Shown here one piece after another: positions 61,503 through 64,000 of a DNA stretch of 64,000 bases. The DNA is taken from assembly GCA_034419075.1 (NCBI GenBank), contig DAOULR010000004.1:45464-109463 (forward strand). The letters run 5' to 3'. Both the position numbers and the translations under genes were made by a program. The notes under the pieces are model-generated. The model did not search any database, had not been told where the DNA came from, and saw only the letters and a program-made list of their open reading frames with translations. Every line of letters begins with the position of its first letter. Position 1 is the first letter of the stretch. This DNA is from E44-bin88 sp034419075 (GTDB lineage: Bacteria > Chloroflexota > Dehalococcoidia > Dehalococcoidales > BS750m-G39).

Positions 61503-61583
61503 GTGGTCTTTCTCGGGGGTGTTTAAGAGGGGCGTAGCCCCTCTTTACCATAAAAGGGCGGAGGGTGGGAATGGAAAACTAGC
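61503..61583. repeat. Intergenic GC-rich repeat, copy 6 (module B)
   Basis: GGGGGTGTTTAAGAGGGGC then GTAGCCCCTCTTTACCATAA and AAGGGCGGAGGGTGGGAATG; matches module B at 37850 and 50816. Palindrome AGAGGGGCGTAGCCCCTCT. It ends just before the MFS gene region. Confidence 0.7.
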
Positions 61584-61597
61584 TCCCCGTATTTCAC

Positions 61598-61649
61598 ATT
61601 TGATGATTCGTTATCACTATGTTATATTTGATGGTTCGCTATCACTATG
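61598..61649 (+). repeat. Imperfect 24-bp direct repeat up to the MFS start
   Basis: Two copies of ATTTGATGATTCGTTATCAC-TATG, at 61598 and 61626 (28-bp period), differing at two bases. The second copy ends in the ATG of the MFS gene. It could be an operator pair or a replication-slippage duplication. Confidence 0.65.
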
Positions 61650-62972
61650 ACTCAAGATTCAAACTCCGATTCTGAAGCTAGGAAAGAGATATCCGTCTCG
61701 GAGGCGGCCAGTCCGCCTTCATCCTCTACTAAAAAGGTCGGCACCTTTGAGTCGCTGCGCTTTCCGAACTTCCGCCCGTTATTAATTGGTGGCGTCTTTG
61801 CCAATGCCACCCAGTGGATACAACAGGTAATTTTAAGCTGGCTTGTTTACGACTTGACGGGCTCGGGTACTCTATTGGGGTCTATTACCCTGGTCTCGTC
61901 GGCGGCATCTCTGTGTATGTTGCTGTCTATAGGCTTTCTGTTGGATTACTTTAACCGCCGCAAGCTTATGATGACGGAGACTGGTTGCATTTTTGTTCTT
62001 ACCCTAGCCCTTGGTTGCCTGCTGATTACCGGCCACTCTCATATTTCGTTCCTTTTCATCTTTGCCTTCATATTCGGCTTGGTACAAATCCTTGACTTGA
62101 ACGTACGGCAGGTTCTAGTCTTTGACCTGTTGCCCCGTCCTCAGGTTCCCGGTGCCATGACGCTTAACCAGACAGGATGGAGTCTGATGCGAGTGCTGGG
62201 GCCATCAATAGGAGGACTTTTACTGGTCGGGTTTGGTGCCGGGGGTAGTTTTTTCGTTCTGGGTGGTATCTATATTCTCATCATCATCACCATTACCCAA
62301 ATGAGGTTGCCGGAGCGGAAAAGGGGCGTAGTCCAGAGTTCTCCGTTTAAAAACATTAGAACCGGCCTGGCTTACTTGGCCAAGGAACCAGTTACCAAAA
62401 TATTTACCCTGATTGGAATTATCATGCCCATACTGGTCATTCCGATATTTGTCATCCTGCCCCCCATCTATGCTGTGGAGGTCTTTGGCGATACATCCGG
62501 TAGGGTGTTGGGATTCCTGATGGCGTCGGTGGGTGTGGGCGGTATTATTGGTGGGATCGTCACTGCCTATCTGAGGCGGTTGGAACACTGGGGACGTTTG
62601 CAGCTTGCCTCACTGTTTCTGCTCAGTTTATCGTTAATGGCTTTTGCCTTTAGCTCATCATTACCGGTAGCCTTAGCACTCCTGGCGCTGGCGGGGTTTT
62701 TTGAGATTATCTTCCTCACCATGAACCAGGTCATGATTCAACTCTCCATATCGGACAGTTTGAGAGCTCGAGTAATCGCCGTTGTCAGCTTGACCTGGAT
62801 ACTTTCACCCCTGGGCAATTTAATGGCCGGGGCTGGGTCTGACCTGCTGGGGGGCCCAAAAACTATTACCATCATCCTTGCTGGCGCCGCCGCGGTTATA
62901 GTTGTTCTTATTTTCCTTTTCTCTCCGACCGTGCGCAACTACCGGTTAAGCCAGGGAATTAAATCACACTGA
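61647..62972 (+). CDS. MFS-family transporter
   Basis: 441 residues with about eleven or twelve membrane segments and a Ser/Glu-rich cytoplasmic start of about 35 residues. The pattern (SLRFPNFRPLLIGGVFANATQWIQQ then DLTGSGTLLG) fits the MFS_3/enterobactin-exporter group, with a segment LDYFNRRKLMMT between helices 2 and 3. Substrate unknown. It is monocistronic, on an AT-richer stretch, and lies next to a tRNA fragment, suggesting possible acquisition. Confidence 0.88.
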   Translation: MTQDSNSDSEARKEISVSEAASPPSSSTKKVGTFESLRFPNFRPLLIGGVFANATQWIQQVILSWLVYDLTGSGTLLGSITLVSSAASLCMLLSIGFLLDYFNRRKLMMTETGCIFVLTLALGCLLITGHSHISFLFIFAFIFGLVQILDLNVRQVLVFDLLPRPQVPGAMTLNQTGWSLMRVLGPSIGGLLLVGFGAGGSFFVLGGIYILIIITITQMRLPERKRGVVQSSPFKNIRTGLAYLAKEPVTKIFTLIGIIMPILVIPIFVILPPIYAVEVFGDTSGRVLGFLMASVGVGGIIGGIVTAYLRRLEHWGRLQLASLFLLSLSLMAFAFSSSLPVALALLALAGFFEIIFLTMNQVMIQLSISDSLRARVIAVVSLTWILSPLGNLMAGAGSDLLGGPKTITIILAGAAAVIVVLIFLFSPTVRNYRLSQGIKSH

Positions 62973-62986
62973 GATATTAAAAAAAG

Positions 62987-63027
62987 TGGCTCCCCGAGTA
63001 GGACTCGAACCTACAACCTAGCGGTTA
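62987..63027 (-). tRNA. 3' fragment of a tRNA gene (probable tRNA-Asn), not functional
   Basis: Minus strand: stem GTAGG-TTCGAGT-CCTAC (T arm), acceptor half TCGGGGA, discriminator G and an encoded CCA. Upstream only AACCGCT and AGGTT (anticodon stem 3' half and variable loop) are present, no D arm and no 5' acceptor arm. G discriminator plus this acceptor suggests tRNA-Asn. A 3' tRNA piece of about 41 nt, from anticodon loop to CCA, is typical of an element's attachment-site copy. Confidence 0.65.
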
Positions 63028-63104
63028 TTGGCTCCAAGTCGAAATTTTATAACTATATTTTTCAAGCCTGAGATTTGTTGACTGTTCACTGGGGAAGTAA
63101 TAAA

Positions 63105-63143
63105 ATCAGGGTGTCGGTTGACCTAGTGTATTGACACCCTGAT
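63105..63143. repeat. Inverted repeat copying part of tRNA-Lys
   Basis: ATCAGGGTGTC (63105-63115) and GACACCCTGAT (63133-63143) form a perfect 11-bp inverted repeat. The same GACACCCTGATT occurs in the tRNA-Lys gene at 63211-63222. This suggests the gap between the two tRNA parts includes remnants of tRNA sequences. Confidence 0.7.
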
Positions 63144-63182
63144 TCTCTTATAAAGTCCCCACTAGGGACGGCTTTCTAGCTT

Positions 63183-63257
63183 TGGTGAGCCGTGTTGGAT
63201 TCGAACCAACGACACCCTGATTAAAAGTCAGGTGCTCTTCCTCTGAGCTAACGGCCC
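63183..63257 (-). tRNA. tRNA-Lys (TTT anticodon)
   Basis: Complete cloverleaf on the minus strand. Acceptor GGGCCGT pairs with ACGGCTC (one G-U), discriminator A, and encoded CCA; D arm GCTCAGAGGAAGAGC; anticodon arm CCTGA-CTTTTAA-TCAGG with anticodon TTT; T arm GTTGG-TTCGAAT-CCAAC. CCA included in the coordinates. Confidence 0.95.
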
Positions 63258-63309
63258 ATAGCTACACTCATTCTAACCCAAAGCACTAGCTGAAAACAAG
63301 CAAATCAGG

Positions 63310-63369
63310 CCACAGCCCCATAGGCATCGACGAGCATCGTGTTTGTTCATTCCTATTATGGGGCTGTGG
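63310..63369. repeat. 13-bp perfect inverted repeat
   Basis: CCACAGCCCCATA (63310-63322) and TATGGGGCTGTGG (63357-63369), 34-nt loop. It lies between tRNA-Lys and the HDAC-like gene; could be a terminator for the tRNA-side transcript or an operator for the gene. Confidence 0.6.
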
Positions 63370-63475
63370 TGTCAATGTCATTCCCTCGTCATGCTGGTAA
63401 TGAGGAATAATCAATGGTATTATTGCCAGCAGCGCTATGCCTTTCTGGCAGAGTGAAGGGGGGAAGGAGCTTATT

Positions 63476-64000
63476 ATGAAGTTAGGATTGGTCTATGATC
63501 CTGTTTACTTGGAGCATGACACAGGGCAGCATGTGGAGAACTTTCGAAGGCTGGAGCAGGCAATGGGGGTGCTGGAGGGGAGTGGCGTTAAGCAACAATT
63601 GACTACTATTAAACCTGAGCCGGCTTCGGTGGAGGAGTTATTGATGGTGCATTCCGAAGAACATATTTCTCGCGTTGAGAGCATGGCTGCAGCTGGCGGA
63701 GGCTGGCTAGATCCTGATACGGTAACCTCGCCGGCTTCCTACAGGGTAGCACTCTATGCTGCTGGCGGTCTCATCAAGGCGGTGGAGGCGGTGATGGGTG
63801 GGGAGGTGAACAGCGCCTTCGCTCTGGTCAGGCCACCAGGGCACCATGCTACTCAAGTCAGAGCGATGGGTTTCTGTCTATTTAACAACATTGCTATTGC
63901 GGCCAAGTATGCCTTGAATAACTATGGCCTTGACAGGATACTCATCATTGACTTTGACGTCCATCATGGTAACGGGACTCAGGAGACCTTCTATGGCGAG
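63476..64000 (+). CDS. Histone deacetylase / acetoin-utilisation family protein, 5' part
   Basis: Open to the window end (175 residues visible) from ATG 63476 with GGGAAGGAGC upstream. Signature motifs of the zinc-dependent deacetylase family: VRPPGHHA (catalytic His pair), GFCLFNN, and IDFDVHHGNGTQ (zinc-binding Asp and His). It would deacetylate acetylated lysine or polyamine substrates. The gene continues beyond the window. Confidence 0.92.
   Translation, partial: MKLGLVYDPVYLEHDTGQHVENFRRLEQAMGVLEGSGVKQQLTTIKPEPASVEELLMVHSEEHISRVESMAAAGGGWLDPDTVTSPASYRVALYAAGGLIKAVEAVMGGEVNSAFALVRPPGHHATQVRAMGFCLFNNIAIAAKYALNNYGLDRILIIDFDVHHGNGTQETFYGE

Overview
The window reads as a chromosomal segment of a bacterium, most likely a Chloroflexota (Dehalococcoidia-like) metagenome or isolate contig. 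That assignment is inference from the mix of beta-oxidation and ETF genes, the housekeeping gene complement, frequent GTG/TTG starts, Gly-X-Y collagen-like lipoproteins and generally GC-rich coding sequence; there is no rRNA gene to confirm it. Genes are densely packed in short operons on both strands, with many 1-4 bp stop/start overlaps.

Layout. 1-2.4 kb: acyl-CoA degradation genes (enoyl-CoA hydratase end, 3-hydroxyacyl-CoA dehydrogenase, thiolase). 2.4-6.3 kb: small proteins, CorA, a queuosine-precursor-type transporter, an MBL hydrolase and a Mut7-C RNase. 6.3-13.5 kb: a dienoyl/enoyl-CoA hydratase followed by nnrE/nnrD, coaX, coaBC and valS. 13.5-15.2 kb: an NSS sodium symporter with a 35-residue overlapping accessory peptide. 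15.3-22.8 kb: hypothetical genes, an EVE plus nuclease-like fusion, secA, prs and glyA. 23-28.4 kb: a lipoprotein, a family 4 uracil-DNA glycosylase, RNase J, FtsK and a duplicated FtsK 3' end. 28.4-34.6 kb: an accessory zone with twin small membrane proteins, an AT-rich restriction-modification pair, uvrB with a small overlapping gene, dodecin, and a PIN-protein operon with two tiny basic proteins. 34.6-37.7 kb: a nuclease-like protein, PRC-barrel protein, ruvA, ruvC, yebC and acpS. 38-47 kb: four collagen-like lipoproteins around a DUF3068-like protein, a DRG-type GTPase and uvrC. 46.8-53 kb: xerD/C, pcm, a nitroreductase, a transglutaminase-like protein and a divergent EF-G. 53-60.2 kb: a NEW3/ABC exporter operon, etfAB, a MobA-like transferase, prmC and prfA. 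60.2-64 kb: small membrane protein, orphan gene, MFS transporter, a 3' tRNA fragment, tRNA-Lys and the start of a histone-deacetylase-like gene.

Functional links: the acyl-CoA enzymes would pass electrons to EtfAB, and the pantothenate kinase/CoaBC genes supply CoA. Several DNA repair genes (udg, uvrB, uvrC, ruvA, ruvC, a Holliday-resolvase-like protein) are present, and uvrB and udg seem to be transcribed from promoters so close to their start codons that their mRNAs would be leaderless or nearly so. Accessory material is marked by AT-rich islands, a family of GC-rich palindromic intergenic repeats present at least six times, a duplicated ftsK terminus, and a tRNA 3' fragment that looks like an attachment-site scar.

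Best candidates for something undescribed: the PIN-domain operon with two tiny basic proteins (33.6-34.6 kb), the EVE/PD-(D/E)XK-like fusion (16.6-17.4 kb), the tandem collagen-like lipoprotein family, and the leader attenuators at 3.15 kb and 38.9 kb.
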